64,000 bases of DNA from Ailanthus altissimus (Eukaryota; Streptophyta; Magnoliopsida; Sapindales; Simaroubaceae), in assembly GCA_946807835.1 (NCBI GenBank), contig OX327699.1, positions 6,813,001-6,877,000 of the forward strand. The letters run 5' to 3'. Under the pieces are notes generated by a model that saw only the letters and a program-made list of their open reading frames with translations, was not told the DNA's origin and ran no database searches. The translations under genes were made by a program, and so were the position numbers. Every line of letters begins with the position of its first letter. The stretch's first letter is position 1. Shown here piece by piece: positions 25,311 through 38,861 of the stretch.

Positions 25311-27865
25311 ATGGAGTATGATGCAATTGTTATTTATTTTAGAGGAAAGTAGGAGAATTCTAGTGATGGAAAAGAGAGTTATGTTGATTATAGTAACTTT
25401 AGGATTTCGGTTCCAAAAGATATTAAAATTGAAAATATTTTGAATATAGTGTGTTATGCCTTGAGAGTTGACAATGTGAAGTACAAGGTAACTTTGAAAT
25501 CAAAATTGATGTAATGAGGTATAAGTTAAAACCTATTGAGATTAGAAATGACAATGATGTTCGATTCTTTTTTAACGTCAATAAAAGATCGCACTGTCTT
25601 CTATGTGTAATAATGGATTATAGAGCTCCTGTTTATAAAGAGGATGTACAGCCCCCCAGTCAACACACAACCCATTCATACTATTTTATGTCAGTCAGCA
25701 ATAACAACTAAGCGAGCTATACAACCTCATCAATTCCAACAGTGGTTCCCTCAAACACAATTAATGACTATCATAATATTTCCTCTATACTGTTCAATGA
25801 AGACGCAGCCTATATACATTATGATAGTGATGACGTTGAAAATGTTGAGGATATGAAAGGGGACTGTAATGATATTAGAAACATTGATAATGTGGAAAGG
25901 GATTGTAATGGTGATCAAAATATTGGTAATGTAGAAGCGGATTGTCATGTGGAAGATTTTATCAGTTTGGATGATTTACCAGAAGATGGATGTTGTTATT
26001 TTCAACGAGCTCCTTAAATGTTGAAGATAGAAGAGAAGCTTTGTGAAGCTAAAAACCCCTTTGCGTTTATGCCTCCAATACCTCCATCGGACATGGGCAT
26101 ATTCGATAAGATATCAATTAGTAGAATTGAGGATGTGTTTGTGGGAAAGTTATTTGATAGCAAATATGAACTTCACCAAGTTATTAGTATGCTAGCACTT
26201 AAGGGTAATTGGAGCTTCAGAGTCTCAAGGTCGACAAAAGATCGTTTTGAGATAAAATGTAATGATGATAGATGCCGATGGCAATTATGTGTGGTGTCGA
26301 CAGATGTAAGAAAATATTTCATTGTGCACAGAATTGATTTAGATCACATTTGCCAGTTAGATTGGTTGCGCGATGGTCATCGACAAACAAAGTCTCAGAT
26401 TATTAAAAAATTTATAAAAAAATAAGTTTGCATATGTGAATCGACTTTATAGACCAAAGGAGATCTAGGCAGACATATATGAGGAGTTTGGTGTAGAAAT
26501 AACTTATCCCATTACTTAGCGATATAAGGAGTATACATTGAGGTTGATACGCGGTACTTCAAAGGCTTCATATAAATTACTTCTTGTATATTGCTATGTG
26601 TTGGACTAACAGACCCCAGATACAGTCACGTATTTGAAAATTAATGATTGTAAGCACTTCAAATATTTCTTTATGGCACTTAGACCGTGCATTAGAGGGT
26701 TTCAGTCATCTATTCGACCGGTTATTACAATTAACGGTACATTTTTGAAATGTGCATACCTGTGAACAATGTTTGTGGCTGTTTGTAAGGATGGAAACAA
26801 CCAAAATGTTCCACTAGTATGGGATATTGCTGACTCAGAAAATAATTCTTCCTAGACATGGTTTATAGTGAAACTCCGAAGAGTCATTGGTGATCTTGTA
26901 AACCTTGTATTTGTCTTTGATCGGCATGCTAATATCGAGAAGGCCCTTGGAGAGGTATTTCATAATGCATATTATAGGGTTTTGCATCCATCACTTAAAG
27001 GATAATTTGGTAGCAAGATACAAGATATCGTTGGAGACGAAGAAAAGAGGAGAATATTTAGCTTCCTATTTTGTACCTGCTAAAGCGTATCGCCTAACTG
27101 ACTTTCAAATGGAAATTAAGAAGGGGTGGGAAATGAAACCAGAGGTAACGAGATACTTAGAGGAGGAGTTTGGTTTTTCAAAATGGGCTCGATCAATGAG
27201 AGCAGCTAGAAGATATGACATTATGACCACCAACATTACAGAGAGCATTAATGTTGTTGTAAAAGAAACATATGGCTTCTCGGTGACTGCTTTAGTTGAG
27301 CGAATTTGGGAGTTAATGCAATGATGGTTCGTCGAGAGATGTGAGGCTGCTGAAAGTATGTCAAACTTCTTGACAAATGGGCCTTGACAAAGTTTGAAAG
27401 CACAATGATGACTTCACTCGCATGGCAGTGCATGTAATAGATAAATTTTGCTTTGTTGTTAAGGATGGAAATAGAAATGGAATAGTCGACATCCCGGCGA
27501 AGTCTTATAGTTGTCAAAAGTTTGATCTTTGACAGCTACCTTGTGCCCATGCAATTCCAGTATGCAGGCAGACTAGATTGCAATCTCAGACTCTTTCTTC
27601 TCCTTATTACATGACTGAGTCTTTATTGCGTGCATACAGTGATCCAGTAAATCTGATTAGTGACCTGTCAGATTGAATTGTTCTAGAAGAGTTGAGATCT
27701 ACTAATATCCAACCTTTTATAGCACCTTATCAATCAGGGAGACGTCGAAAGAATTGAATTCCATCGCAATGTGAGGCACCGATAAAGAATGTGTGCAGTC
27801 ACTGTAAGTAGCATGGACATAACTGACAAACATGTCGAAACTTGATTGCATTACATACTAGTTGA
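25311..27865 (+). pseudogene. MURA-like Mutator transposase, decayed
   Basis: Starts at ATG 25311 (MEYDAIVIYFRGK) with a PB1-like N-terminus continuing to MRYKLKPIEIRNDNDVRFFF. An acidic linker follows. Next is the MuDR DNA-binding domain at 26018-26425 (FDSKYELHQVISMLALKG, RFEIKCNDDRCRWQL), then the MULE catalytic domain at about 26690-27320 (ITINGTFLKCAYL, VCKDGNNQNVPLVWDIADSE, VFVFDRHANIEKALGEVFHN, FCIHHLKDNL). A SWIM finger lies at about 27500-27560 (YSCQKFDL, QLPCAHAI) and a terminal CCHC-like knuckle near 27790-27840. Family members bind MULE termini and cut DNA with a DDE active site. The first Asp of that triad is Asn here (26733-26735). At least ten in-frame stops and a few frameshifts show it is dead. 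The long open pieces at 26018-26425 and 26905-27324 are its fragments. Confidence 0.85.
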
Positions 27866-27917
27866 TATGTCTTTATCTTATATTTCTTGTATTTGTATTT
27901 ATATTTTTATTTTGTTA

Positions 27918-28060
27918 CTATTGTCCTTAATTGACTAGTTTATTTTATTTTTACTATTATTTTTAATTATTTGTATTTGTTTTTGTATTTGTTTTTCTCA
28001 ATATACTATTGTCCTTAATTGACTAGTTTGTTTTATTTTTTCTATTGTCCTTAATTATAT
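27918..28060. repeat. Short tandem duplication between convergent MULE genes
   Basis: ATTGTCCTTAATTGACTAG occurs twice, near 27920 and 28010, followed each time by TTTRTTTTATTTTT. A third, shorter copy (ATTGTCCTTAATTA) is near 28044. It lies in the T-rich gap between the two convergent pseudogenes, where their 3' ends would be. Confidence 0.5.
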
Positions 28061-29569
28061 ACATTTTTATTTAACAAAAGAATAAAAATGTATAAAATAC
28101 ATAAAAAGAAATTATTAATTGATTTCATTTACTTTTTCTCGGCATCGGTCCATAAACTGGTTGCCATTTTTGTCCTAAAAATGGCCCGTGCTTAGGGCCA
28201 AACTCTAAGGGACGACACAACATCAAAAATTCTATAAACATACAAACATAAAATCCAAATCTCTACTATTCACTGTCTGATGTAGCACTCCCTCTTTTAA
28301 CCTAACTACATGAAAATTGGTTAAGTCAGGTATAATTTTTCGTTGCTTATAAAATCTACAAGCATTTAGGTAGTAGGGTAACAACATAGATAATGATGCG
28401 ACATAATTCTTAATCACGCCATCGAAATTTCCTTTGAGGTTGGAATCATAGATGACGATTTATCGATGAAAGATATCCACCTCAGTCGTAACCCAATGTT
28501 GTTGATTGTAGTTAACAAGAATATAAACCTACATAAAGTTGGATAGTCTTGTAAATAATAATATATGAATAAAAAAATTAACTCTTTTAATAAATATAAT
28601 ATTTTACCTTGTCAAAATCAATCCATATTTGTGCACCGTATTACAAAAAAGTACGAGTCTATATTAGTGGACAATTGTGACAATGCCTTAATGTAGTAGT
28701 TTTTCCTAAGTCAGACCACCTTCAGATACTCATTAATATATTGCATTAACAAACAAACAAAGAAAGTTATAAAGGAATTAATATATTTCAACATATATGA
28801 TTAAATTCAATTAAATGTGTAAATCCAAATAAATTTCACTTACAAAGTCATCCAGCCAATTGTGTAGCAATTCTTGAAACCATTTTAGATTAGCTTTAAG
28901 GCTAGGTAAGATGACTACACCTTCATCCTTGTCTAACCAGGCCTGAAACTCAGTTAAGATGACTAAGTCTATCTGCTGCAATGGATTAATGTCTACTTGA
29001 GGTTCTACCCGAATCTCAATCTTCTTCTTTTGTGGAAGGGATTCATGTATAGGTTGTGCAAATACGTTTCAAGCCTATAGTGTCTCCCAAACTAACTCAC
29101 ACCCTTATGCAGAGCAGGTAAGATCTCGACACTTGCAAGACTGTCGATCAGTAGCTGAGGCTGTATGTCATGACCAGTAGCTGGGGTTTGAAAATCATAC
29201 GCCACATTTTCTCCATATTGAAAGCTTGCCGGTACGTTCTCTCCAAACTAAAATATAAGTATATATTAAAACAAGTCAAGCTATAATTAAGTTACTATAA
29301 GTAATTTTAAATTAATTTATTTTGCTCACCGTATTCTGGCTTTCGTTGGGTTGAAAAAAGCATGACTGCCCAAAGTACATCATCATTTACTTCATCTGAT
29401 GTGTAAGATCTGTCCAAACCTAATCAATCCTTTTAAAAATATCATCTCAATCCTTTTCATTCTCTACATCAATGTAGTTTCAGTACGATCAAATCTCTTA
29501 ATCATTTTTTCTCGCAGTTGCTCATTCTAATGTGCAACGTCATGATCTGTAGATGCATTATGTTCAAAC

Positions 29570-31835
29570 TGTTGTGATATGGTGTGTGATGTGTATAGAT
29601 GTATATAATTTCAAAAAATTAAATACGCAATGGAAGTATTCATACATATTAGACAATATGTAACATATTCAAACATGTATGATCATTCAAGTACATATAC
29701 ATCTCATATATATATATATATTTCATGCATGATATAAAATGAATAACAAATAAATAACCTACCCGGATATGAAGGTAGCTTTACAATTCTTTAAGAACTC
29801 CAAGCTTCAATTTGTTGAGCTCACCTTGAAGTATTCCCTTGCACAATTCTAGTTCACAACTAAATCCGGTGGGATTGTGAAGCTAGAATGGCAGCCTTGA
29901 ATTTTCAGCAAATGATTGTTTTAACACTTAAAATAATTTGTGTATATGAATGATTACTACCAAGAAATGAGAAGAATTAAGAGATTTCTTTTGTTCTTTA
30001 TAACTCTTTATGTTGAACCTTGGTAAGCCTTTGTATTTTCTCTCAACACTTTGAGAGAAACACTTAGGAAATGCTCTCAATTCTCTCTTCTTTCACCTTG
30101 AACGAAATTCACTCTATCTCTCACTCAAATTGAACTCTTTCAATTCTTTCTTAAGTGCAAAGAATGATTTCTCTTAGTGCTCCACCACCACTTAACCATG
30201 TTTGCCTTTACAAACATTAATCTATCATATTTTTCACTCACCAATTTGATTCAACCATTTGAATCAATTTCTAGAGAGTAAATGATATTTAATCAATGTT
30301 AAGTGGTTTTACCACTTCCTTAATGCATCATTTAAGAATTACTAAGTGGTCAACATTCCTTATTATTAATAACAAGTGCATTCTCCAATAGTAAATGGTG
30401 TTTGCCACTTATTCCAATTAATAATAATAATTTGATTAATATATAAAATATTAATAATTTAAAACTATTTTGAATATTTACATTTACCATATATGTATTT
30501 ACCAAGCAAGGTAAATAGGTAAATACATGGTAAATAATTTATGGAGCAAGATTATGTCACTTGTCAAATTCTTATTGGTTAACAACTCTTGTAAACCAAT
30601 AATGTATTTTACCTTCAATTATTGACAAGTGAATAATAAAAGGAACCTTGAATCATTTTTCATTTTGCTGAAAATTGTTGGATCAATTGTTCAATCTAAT
30701 TCGTTGCTCCAGTGTACAACGAGTACACTTCATATTGTAAGACTCTTTAGGTCCATGCCCGATTTGTCATATGAAACTATTTCACACGTCTGTGAACAAT
30801 GTCACACACACATATTACAGATATTACAAAACGGCGCATTAGACCATACAAGTTGAGGTTATAACATATTCGTATAATCCTTCCATCATAAATATCCTAG
30901 AAGAGCAGAGATATAGATCAACACCGTCAAGTCTCCATGTGCTGAACCATTAACTTATCTCTAGATTTGTATTTCAATAAATAATATCCGTAAACACTTT
31001 CACGATATTATTTTTCCAAGAAATTCTTGGATGTCTGCTTATGGCCATAAGACTTTCTGAAATACAATCTTGGAGTTGCAGGATATTTTACTCACCCAAT
31101 TGAGTTGATGGATCCAATATCTGTACACACCGGACTCCATTAGCATCAGACCATACCCAACGACACTCAGCGGTCAGACCATGAAAGGTATCTAACATGT
31201 GTGGAACCAAAGTATAATGGATCACTAACAAGTCCACTATGGCACTCAGGTCTAAGGACCACGAATACTACTCAACTCGAAAGATCCTCCATTGACAGCT
31301 TTATGGGATGTCTATTGGAGATCTTTGTGAGCCTGTTCAATATTCAGTCCTTACTGAATACTTGTATCTCTATACGAGTTTCCACTAAACTCATGGTTTG
31401 CTAAGACTAACCATCTGGACTATCCAGATATAGACATACACTGATCTATATATATATATATTAAGATCTTCACTAACAGACCCGCATTAGTGAAGGTAGA
31501 TCAGGAACATTAAATTTAAAAACATATTTGCATAACAACATTTCTTAGCACCATTTGCAACCCATTGCAACTGTGTCATTATTAATATATTCTTAAGTCT
31601 TTGTCCCATTTCAGACAAGGCTCTAACTCTTTAGATTTTACTAACTCTTAGTTCTGATCTAAACTCCTTTAGATCAGCTTTGAACTCCTTCAGATCATAC
31701 AATGTCTAAAACGTTACAAGCATCTTACTATATTTATAAATAAAATAATTAGTGATATATTGAAATCATAAATGTATAAACATAAAGCAAATATTTATAC
31801 ATAAAAGGGATGGCACGTAAGCACAAATTCCAACA
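29570..31835 (-). mobile_element. Solo Copia LTR with 5-bp target duplication CAAAC
   Basis: 2266 bp, starting TGTTGTGATATGG and ending ATTCCAACA on the plus strand (TG...CA). It is flanked by CAAAC at 29565-29569 and 31836-31840. The sequence follows the family layout seen elsewhere, including a leader with GGTGGGATTGTGAAGCTAG (29869), a GTACACTTCATATTGTAAGAC stretch near 30725 and the AACTACTCAACTCGAAAG-like block near 31270. No internal coding sequence is present, so it is a solo LTR left by LTR-LTR recombination. It is inserted in the linker region of the ULP-like gene. Confidence 0.85.
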
Positions 31836-32661
31836 CAAACTATAAGAACAATAACCATAGCCAATAACTTTTTGTAAATATACCACTATTCAGTTAATAG
31901 CGTACAAAAGTAATATATCGTTGCTCCAGCCACTAGTGTTAACACTGGTGGGTTTGGCCATTCATATCCATCCCCCTCCACATCTATATCATCATTGTCA
32001 GGTTCAGTGAAATAGATATAGCCCCTCTGGCACTTGCTTTTATTCTATTTTTAATCATACATATTTAGTAAGTCTTTAGCATAACTCTTACTTAGAATGC
32101 CTACATGTCTAACAATTTGCACGACATTCTCCTTATTCTCATGATCTTTTAGTACTAATTTACGATGTATCAAAAGAACCTACAAATTTAAAATTAATTT
32201 ATACGTAATCTTAAAAAAAAATTATAATATTATTTTCTTAGTGTCTTTAAACTGTGGAGTCCTTTAAGTCATCCAATTGAAAATACGAGGGAATCAGTCA
32301 TCGGAGTGAATACTGAAAACCTAATCGCATACCAGAATCGCCTCGTAAATCCATACCTAAAAAATTAATTTAGAAAAGTATAAGTTTATCATATATAAAA
32401 ATAAATAAATAATTAAGATCAAAATATTAAATACAAAAAAATTATGATGTATCAGAAATGCATGCGAAAATCTATACATGTTGTAACTCTCAACCCCGTT
32501 TTAGCAAATCCAACTTTTTTTATTTTTTCAAGCTTCTGGAATGCAGCATTCCTAAGTGAATTATAAAGTACGATCCATATAATGTTACCCCATAGATACT
32601 TATTAAACTCATCAAGGTCGTTTACTAAACATAGCATAAACTTTTGAATCCCACTATGTGT

Positions 32662-34899
32662 TGGTGTTGTGTGCATAATTAAACAATTTAATAATAATAG
32701 CATAATACGTATGCAACATAGCAGAATTATTGCAAGTGTGTGCACCGTGCTACGGTTAAATATATACATTTTTAAATATTGCATGTCTCACAAATGCAGC
32801 AGAAATATAATACACATTAAAATAATCTTATTACACTAATGAGATTAGGGGACTCAGCATTAAAGCGTGCTTTGCGCAGTTCTAGTCTATGACTCAATGA
32901 GATCCTTCGAACTAAAACGGTAACTTTCTATTCTCAGCAGAATATTTTATCTAAAACAACACTTGCTTCTTAAATATTTCTCAGATCTCTCTATTTAATT
33001 TTTACTATATTTTTATAGCATTCACTTACATCTTTAAGCAAATGAAATTAGCCTTATATACAAATTTTTTCCGCCCATTAATCCAATTCTTTTAAAGCAT
33101 AACAAAGTATGAAGTTAGCCACTTCAGGCTTACATTTTAGCTTAGTGACTAACAAGAGGAGTTGGCCGATTAAAGAGTAAATTGTCTCTGTATTGAAACA
33201 GTTCATGTTTAAAAATAAACATGACAAATCATTTGGCATGCATTGATTATTTTATTTATCAAATGCACGACACTTGTTGCTAAAAAATAAAATAATAATA
33301 AATTTAACAATTGACAATTCGTGAATGTAAAATAGATTTCACGAATTGCATGCTTTCAAATATATTTGTTTTTTTATTATTATTATTTGATATTAAAATT
33401 TTTATTTATTAATATTTAAATTAGAACCCATATAAATTATTGGTAAAATTTGAGATATACATTAGGTAGATAAAAGTGTTAAGTCTCACTTGGCATAAAT
33501 TTAGGTTTAACAATTAAACCTTAACGACTCCTTGAGAGACTCTAAAGTGAATGAGTGAATAATTAATTTAATTTAAATAAAATAATAATTATTTTATTTA
33601 AATGGTAGCTATATCTACAAATGCCTAATTTAATACTCATACAAATTATTGGTACAATTTGAGATATACATTAGATAGATAAAAGTGTCAAGTTTCACTT
33701 GACACTATTTTGGGTTTAACAATTAAACCTTAGCTACTCTCCGAGATACCCTGAAATAAATTCATATTTTCTAAAACTTCCTAGATCGAATAATTTGATC
33801 CGGTGCGCTACCCACGTGCTCAACGCGTACACTTCATATAGTGAGACTCCCTAGGCTCACACCTATTTTGTCTCACGGATCATTTCTGTAAGTCCATAAC
33901 GAATGCCCTATACACATACGTTATGGATAATACAAAATGGCGAGTTAAACCATACAAGTTGAGATTAATCCATATTCGTACAATCCCTCTATCATTAATA
34001 TCCTGGAAGAGTGGAGACATAGATCAATAGCGTCAAGTCCTTTATTACTCAACCATAAACTTATCTCTTTTGATTCGTTTTCCAATAAATAATATATGCA
34101 AATTCATTTGCAATATTATTTACTCCACAGAAAACTCTTTCCTGAGTTAAATGCTTATAGCTATAAGACTTCGTAGAACACAATCTTAGAGCATCTGAAT
34201 ATTTAACTTACCCATATGAGCTAACGGATCCCATATCTACACACATCGGACTCCATAAGTATCGAACCATACTTAGCAGTCAGACCATGAAAGGTCTCTG
34301 ATATGTGTGGAATCTAAGTATAGTGGATCACTCATAAGCCCACTGTGGTGCTCAGGTTTAGGGACCACGAATACTACTCAACTCGAGAAGACCCTCCACT
34401 GACGGATTTATGAGAAATCTATTGGAGATCTTCATTGAGTCCAGTTTAGTATCCAGTTCTTACTAAATACATGTATATCAATATGAGCTTCCACTAAGCT
34501 CATGGCTTGCTAAGATTAACCATCTAGACTATCCAAATATGGATATACACTGATCTATATAAATCGATTCCATTCGATAAACCCTGCATCGATGGAAATA
34601 AATCAGGAACATTTAATTTGAGAATATATTTACACAATGATATTTCTTAGCAACACTTGCACCTATTTGCAATTATGTCATTGTTAGTATATTCTTGGGT
34701 CTTTGTCCTATTTTAGATAAGGTTCTAACTCTTTAAACCTAATCTAAACTCTTTCAGATCAATATAATATCCGAAATGTTACAACCATCTTACCTAATAA
34801 AATTAATTAACGATTTAATGAAATATTTATTTATTACATAAGTATGAAAATATAATATTCATACAAAATTGGTATGGCACATGAGCACAAATCCCAACA
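32662..34899 (-). repeat. 3' LTR of the Copia element
   Basis: 2238 bp, TGGTGTTGTG...ATCCCAACA on the plus strand. It aligns by eye with 39760-42019 from end to end; for example GCAAGTGTGTGCACCGTGCT is identical at about 32730 and 39850. In a 92-base sample I counted about six differences, so the copies are old enough to have diverged noticeably. Confidence 0.85.
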
Positions 34900-34914
34900 A
34901 CTTTCACTTGCTCT
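34900..34914 (-). other. Weak polypurine tract next to the 3' LTR
   Basis: On the minus strand AGAGCAAGTGAAAGT directly precedes TGTTGGGATTTG. It is purine-rich apart from a few pyrimidines and lies in the expected place. Confidence 0.4.
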
Positions 34915-37688
34915 AGTGCCATTCATAGTAGTATCTAATACCTAACGACTCCACGTGTTTCTCAAACATTTTTAGAGTTAAGGCCTTAGTGAGTAGGTTT
35001 GCTACATTATTTACAGAATCAACTTTATAAAATATAACATCTCCTTGAGCCAAGATCTCTTTAATAATGTGGTATTTTCTCTCCACATGTTTAGATCTTT
35101 GGTGTTCTCTTGGCTCTTTCGCTTATGCTATAGCCCCGTTGTTGTCGCAATATAAAGAGATAAGATCCATAAAACTTAGGACTATACTAAGTTCTATGAC
35201 AAACTTCTTTATCCACACTGCTTCTTTTGCTGCTTCTAAAGCTGTAATGTATTCTGCCTCTGTGGTAGAATCAACTGTGGATCCCTGTTTGACACTTTTT
35301 CAACTTATGGCTTCACCATTGAGAATAAATACATATTCGGATGTAGAACTTTTATCATCCAGATTAGACTAAAATTTTGAGTCAGTGTACCCTCTTACCC
35401 GTAAGTCATTTTCTTTATATATGAGAAACTTATCCTTTATACCCTTAAGGTATTTAAGGACATGTTTGACTGCCATCCAATGGTTGTCACCTGGATCAGA
35501 CTGGTACCAGCTCATAACACTTATAGTCATACTGATATCAGGTCTCGTACACATCATTGCATACATCAACCTTCCAACAGCTGATGCATAAGAAATGTTA
35601 GACATTTTAACCCTCTCATCTTCCTTCTGAAGACACATTTTTCTTGCAAGATGAATGTCATGTCTAAAAGGTATATTAATTGTCTTACAGTTACTAAAAC
35701 TATACATTTCCAAGACACTATCAATGTACAAAGATTGGGAGAGTTCTATGAGCCTCCTAACTCTATCTCTGTAAAGCTTTATACCCAGTATATAGGAAGC
35801 TTCTCCCAAATCTTTCATGGAGAAATTCTTACTAAGGTAACTTTTTATTGACTATAACATACCGATATCATTTCTAATGATCAGTATGTCATCTACATAA
35901 AGAATTAAGAAGTTAACCATGCTCCCATTAACCTTTTTATACACATATGCCTCATCTTCATTTTTGATGAAACCAGATCCTCTAATTACCTCATCAAAAC
36001 GAAGATTCCAGCTTCGGAAAGCTTGCTTAAGTCCATAAATGGACTTCTTCAGTTTGCATACAAAACTAGAAGAAAGGCTGGATGCAAAACCTTCAGGATG
36101 TTCCATGAATATCTCTTCATCGAGATATCCATTCAGGAACACCGTCTTTACATCCATCTGCCAAATTTCAAAGTCATAGTATGCAGCAATTGCTAATAAA
36201 ATTCTTATTGACTCAAGCATTGCAACTGGTGTAAAGGTTTTCTCAAAATTGATTCCAGATCGTTGAGTATAACCTTTTGCTACCAGACGGGCTTTGAAGG
36301 TTTCTACCTTTCCATCAGGCCCACGCTTCTGCTTGTAAATCCATTTACAACAGATAGGAACTATTCATTCGGGAAGTTCAACCAAGTTCCAAACTTGGTT
36401 CTGATGCATAGAGTCAATTTGAATTTCACGGCATCCTGCTATTTTCCCGAATTAATATCCAATATTGCCTCTCTGTAGGTTAAAGGATCATTTTCTTCCA
36501 CTAAGAAAATCTCAGAGGTACCTTCAGGTATCATACCATACCTTTCAGGTTGCCTCAATATTCTTTGTGACCTACGTAGAGGGTGTATAAAATGTAATTT
36601 GCTCAATTAAGCCTACGGTTCCATCTGTGATTTATTTTGATTGAATTCATCAAGATCAATCTTTCTACAATCCTCACGATCCACGAGAAACTGTTTTTCT
36701 AGAAAAGTGGCATTCCAAGCAACGAACACATTTCGTTCCTCAGGATCATAGAACTAGTATCTCATTGAGTTCATAGGATAACCAATGAACCGATACTTGT
36801 ACCCTATAGGTGCAAGTGTATTATGTTGTGTAACTTTTACATAAGCAGGACAACCCTAAATCTTAAAATATTTAAGACTTGGATTCTTTCCAATCTATAT
36901 CTCATAGGGAGTGGAAGGAACGGTTTTAGACGGAACTCTATTTAATACATGAGCAGTAGTATGTAGAGCATAGCCCCAAAGATATTCAAGGAGATTGGTG
37001 AAACTCATCATTGATCGGACCATATCTAATAAAGTCTGATTCCTCCTCTCTGAAATACCATTGTGCTGCGAAGTAGCTGAAGGACTATATTGAGCGAGAA
37101 TTCCATTATCTTTTAAATAATTTAGAAATTCACTGCTTATGTATTCACCGCCTCGATCTGATCGAAGACATTTGACATACGTACCAGTTTATTTCTATAC
37201 TTCAAGTCTATATTCCTTGAACTTTTCAAAGGTTTCAGACTTGTGTCTTATAAGAAACACATAACCATATTGTGACAAATCACCAATAAAGGTTACAAAG
37301 TATTGAAATTCACCTATAGCAACGTGATTCATTGGACCACATACATCACTATGTATAAGTTTCAATAAACCAGTAGCACGGTGTCCAGCACCAATAAAAG
37401 GAGATTTGATCATCTTTTCTTGAATACATAATGCACAAACTTGATAAGGTTCTATGGTTAAATCAGGTATTCGACCATCCTTAACCAGATAGGACAGGAC
37501 TCTAACGCGTATATGACCCAATCTCATATACCACAATTCTGTTTCATTGAAAATTCTCGAACTACTTGCTGTGTTTATCTGTACATTCATGATATTTTGT
37601 GTTGTATTCAAAATATAATGATCATTAATTAACTGATAATCAGCTATCAAAATATTATGCATATCATATAAACATAAGGAACGATTCC

Positions 37689-37723
<35 letters not shown>

Positions 37724-38861
37724 AACCCTCATTATCAAGTACAAGAAGGGATATTATTTATCTTAAAATATAGGGTACAAAAAGACAGTTATACAACACT
37801 ATAGTTCTATTACATGAGAGATGTAAATCTAAATGTCCCACAGCTTCGACCTGAAGGAAATCTCCATTTCCAACACGAAGTTGAATCTTTCTCGGCTGCA
37901 ACAGTCTAACTTCTCTCAGACTCTGCAACATATTACAGATATGAGAAGGAGAAGCAGTATCCAATACCCAATCAGAATTAGCATCATATGCTAAAGAAAT
38001 ATCAATAATAGGTAAACATATACCTGAGGGATTCTTCTTTATTGAGGCAAGGTATCTCTGGCAATTTCTCTTCCAGTGTTCTTTCTCACCACAGTGAAAA
38101 TATTTTTCTTTATCTTTCTTTTATGGTTTGGATATGGGTCGCCTTTGAAGACCAATCCTGAGAGTCTGTCTCACCTTCTTTTTCTTCTTTCCTTTAAGCT
38201 TCTTTAAAGCCATAGGAACATAAGATGAAGTACCCTGAACAAAGAAGGACTATCCCACTTTGTTCATGTCCTCTTCTGCTGTCTTCAACATATTATGAAG
38301 TTCAGCATAAGACGGGGTCATTCCTTGCATATTAAAATTCATTATGAACTATCTGAAAGACCCCAGAAGTGACTGGAGAATCAAACTATTCCTCAAATTT
38401 TTGTTCAGTGTAATATCCATCGTCTCTAACATCTCAATTATAAAAATCATATTGAGAACATGAGGACTAACTGGGCTGCCCTCAGAAAGTCTACACTGAA
38501 AAAGGGATTTAACAACCCTATATGCCTCAATCTGAGGACGGTCGCCAAACAGCTCAATCAGATGGAGCATAAGGCTAAAAGCATCACCTATATGAGCATG
38601 CTCTCTCTGTAAAACTGTAGACATAGAGGTAAGGACGTAAGATTTAACTTTTAAATCATCATCCAGCCATTTCTGATAAGTTACCCTCTCTTTTAAGGTG
38701 GCTTCATCAGAAATTCCTATGAGTATACGCTAATCTATCACATATCCATATTTTTCAAAATCAAGAATAATTCTCAAATTTATCAACCAGTCTTTATAGT
38801 TTTCATTGCCTTTAAGTTGGTTCGCATCCAATATGCGTGCCAACGGATTAAATGAAGTCAT
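34912..38861 (-). pseudogene. Copia gag-pol polyprotein, decayed
   Basis: Starts at ATG 38861 (MTSFNPLARILDANQLKG). Gag runs to about 38000 and includes a zinc knuckle (FHCGEKEHWKRNC, about 38100-38060). An aspartic protease remnant (VLDTASPSHIC) is near 37960. GAG-pre-integrase and integrase cover 37660-36700 (LWYMRLGHI, VCALCIQEK, IHSDVCGP, SDRGGEYIS, SERRNQTLLDMVRSMM). Reverse transcriptase covers about 36500-35450 (QMDVKTVFLNGYLDEEIF, LILYVDDILI at about 35890). RNase H covers 35370-34950 (EAISWKSVKQGSTVDST, TEAEYITALEAAKEAVW). The PR-IN-RT-RH order is diagnostic of Ty1/copia. More than ten in-frame stops interrupt it, and the first integrase zinc His is Tyr (LWYM instead of LWH). The open pieces at 36220-35852, 35818-35369, 37662-37195 and 38624-38349 are its fragments. 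Confidence 0.9.
37690..37721. repeat. (AT)n microsatellite inside Copia pol
   Basis: About 15 AT dinucleotides interrupt the pol region between the protease remnant and the integrase. The expansion must post-date decay of the reading frame or have helped break it. Confidence 0.9.

Noticed and set aside
30629..30856. 75-codon frame and similar frames at 31201, 51749 and 57509
   Set aside because: All fall inside Copia LTRs at comparable positions and reflect shared LTR sequence rather than a protein.
35067..35591. Plus-strand open frames
   Set aside because: They are antisense to the Copia RNase H and reverse-transcriptase region, which explains their openness.
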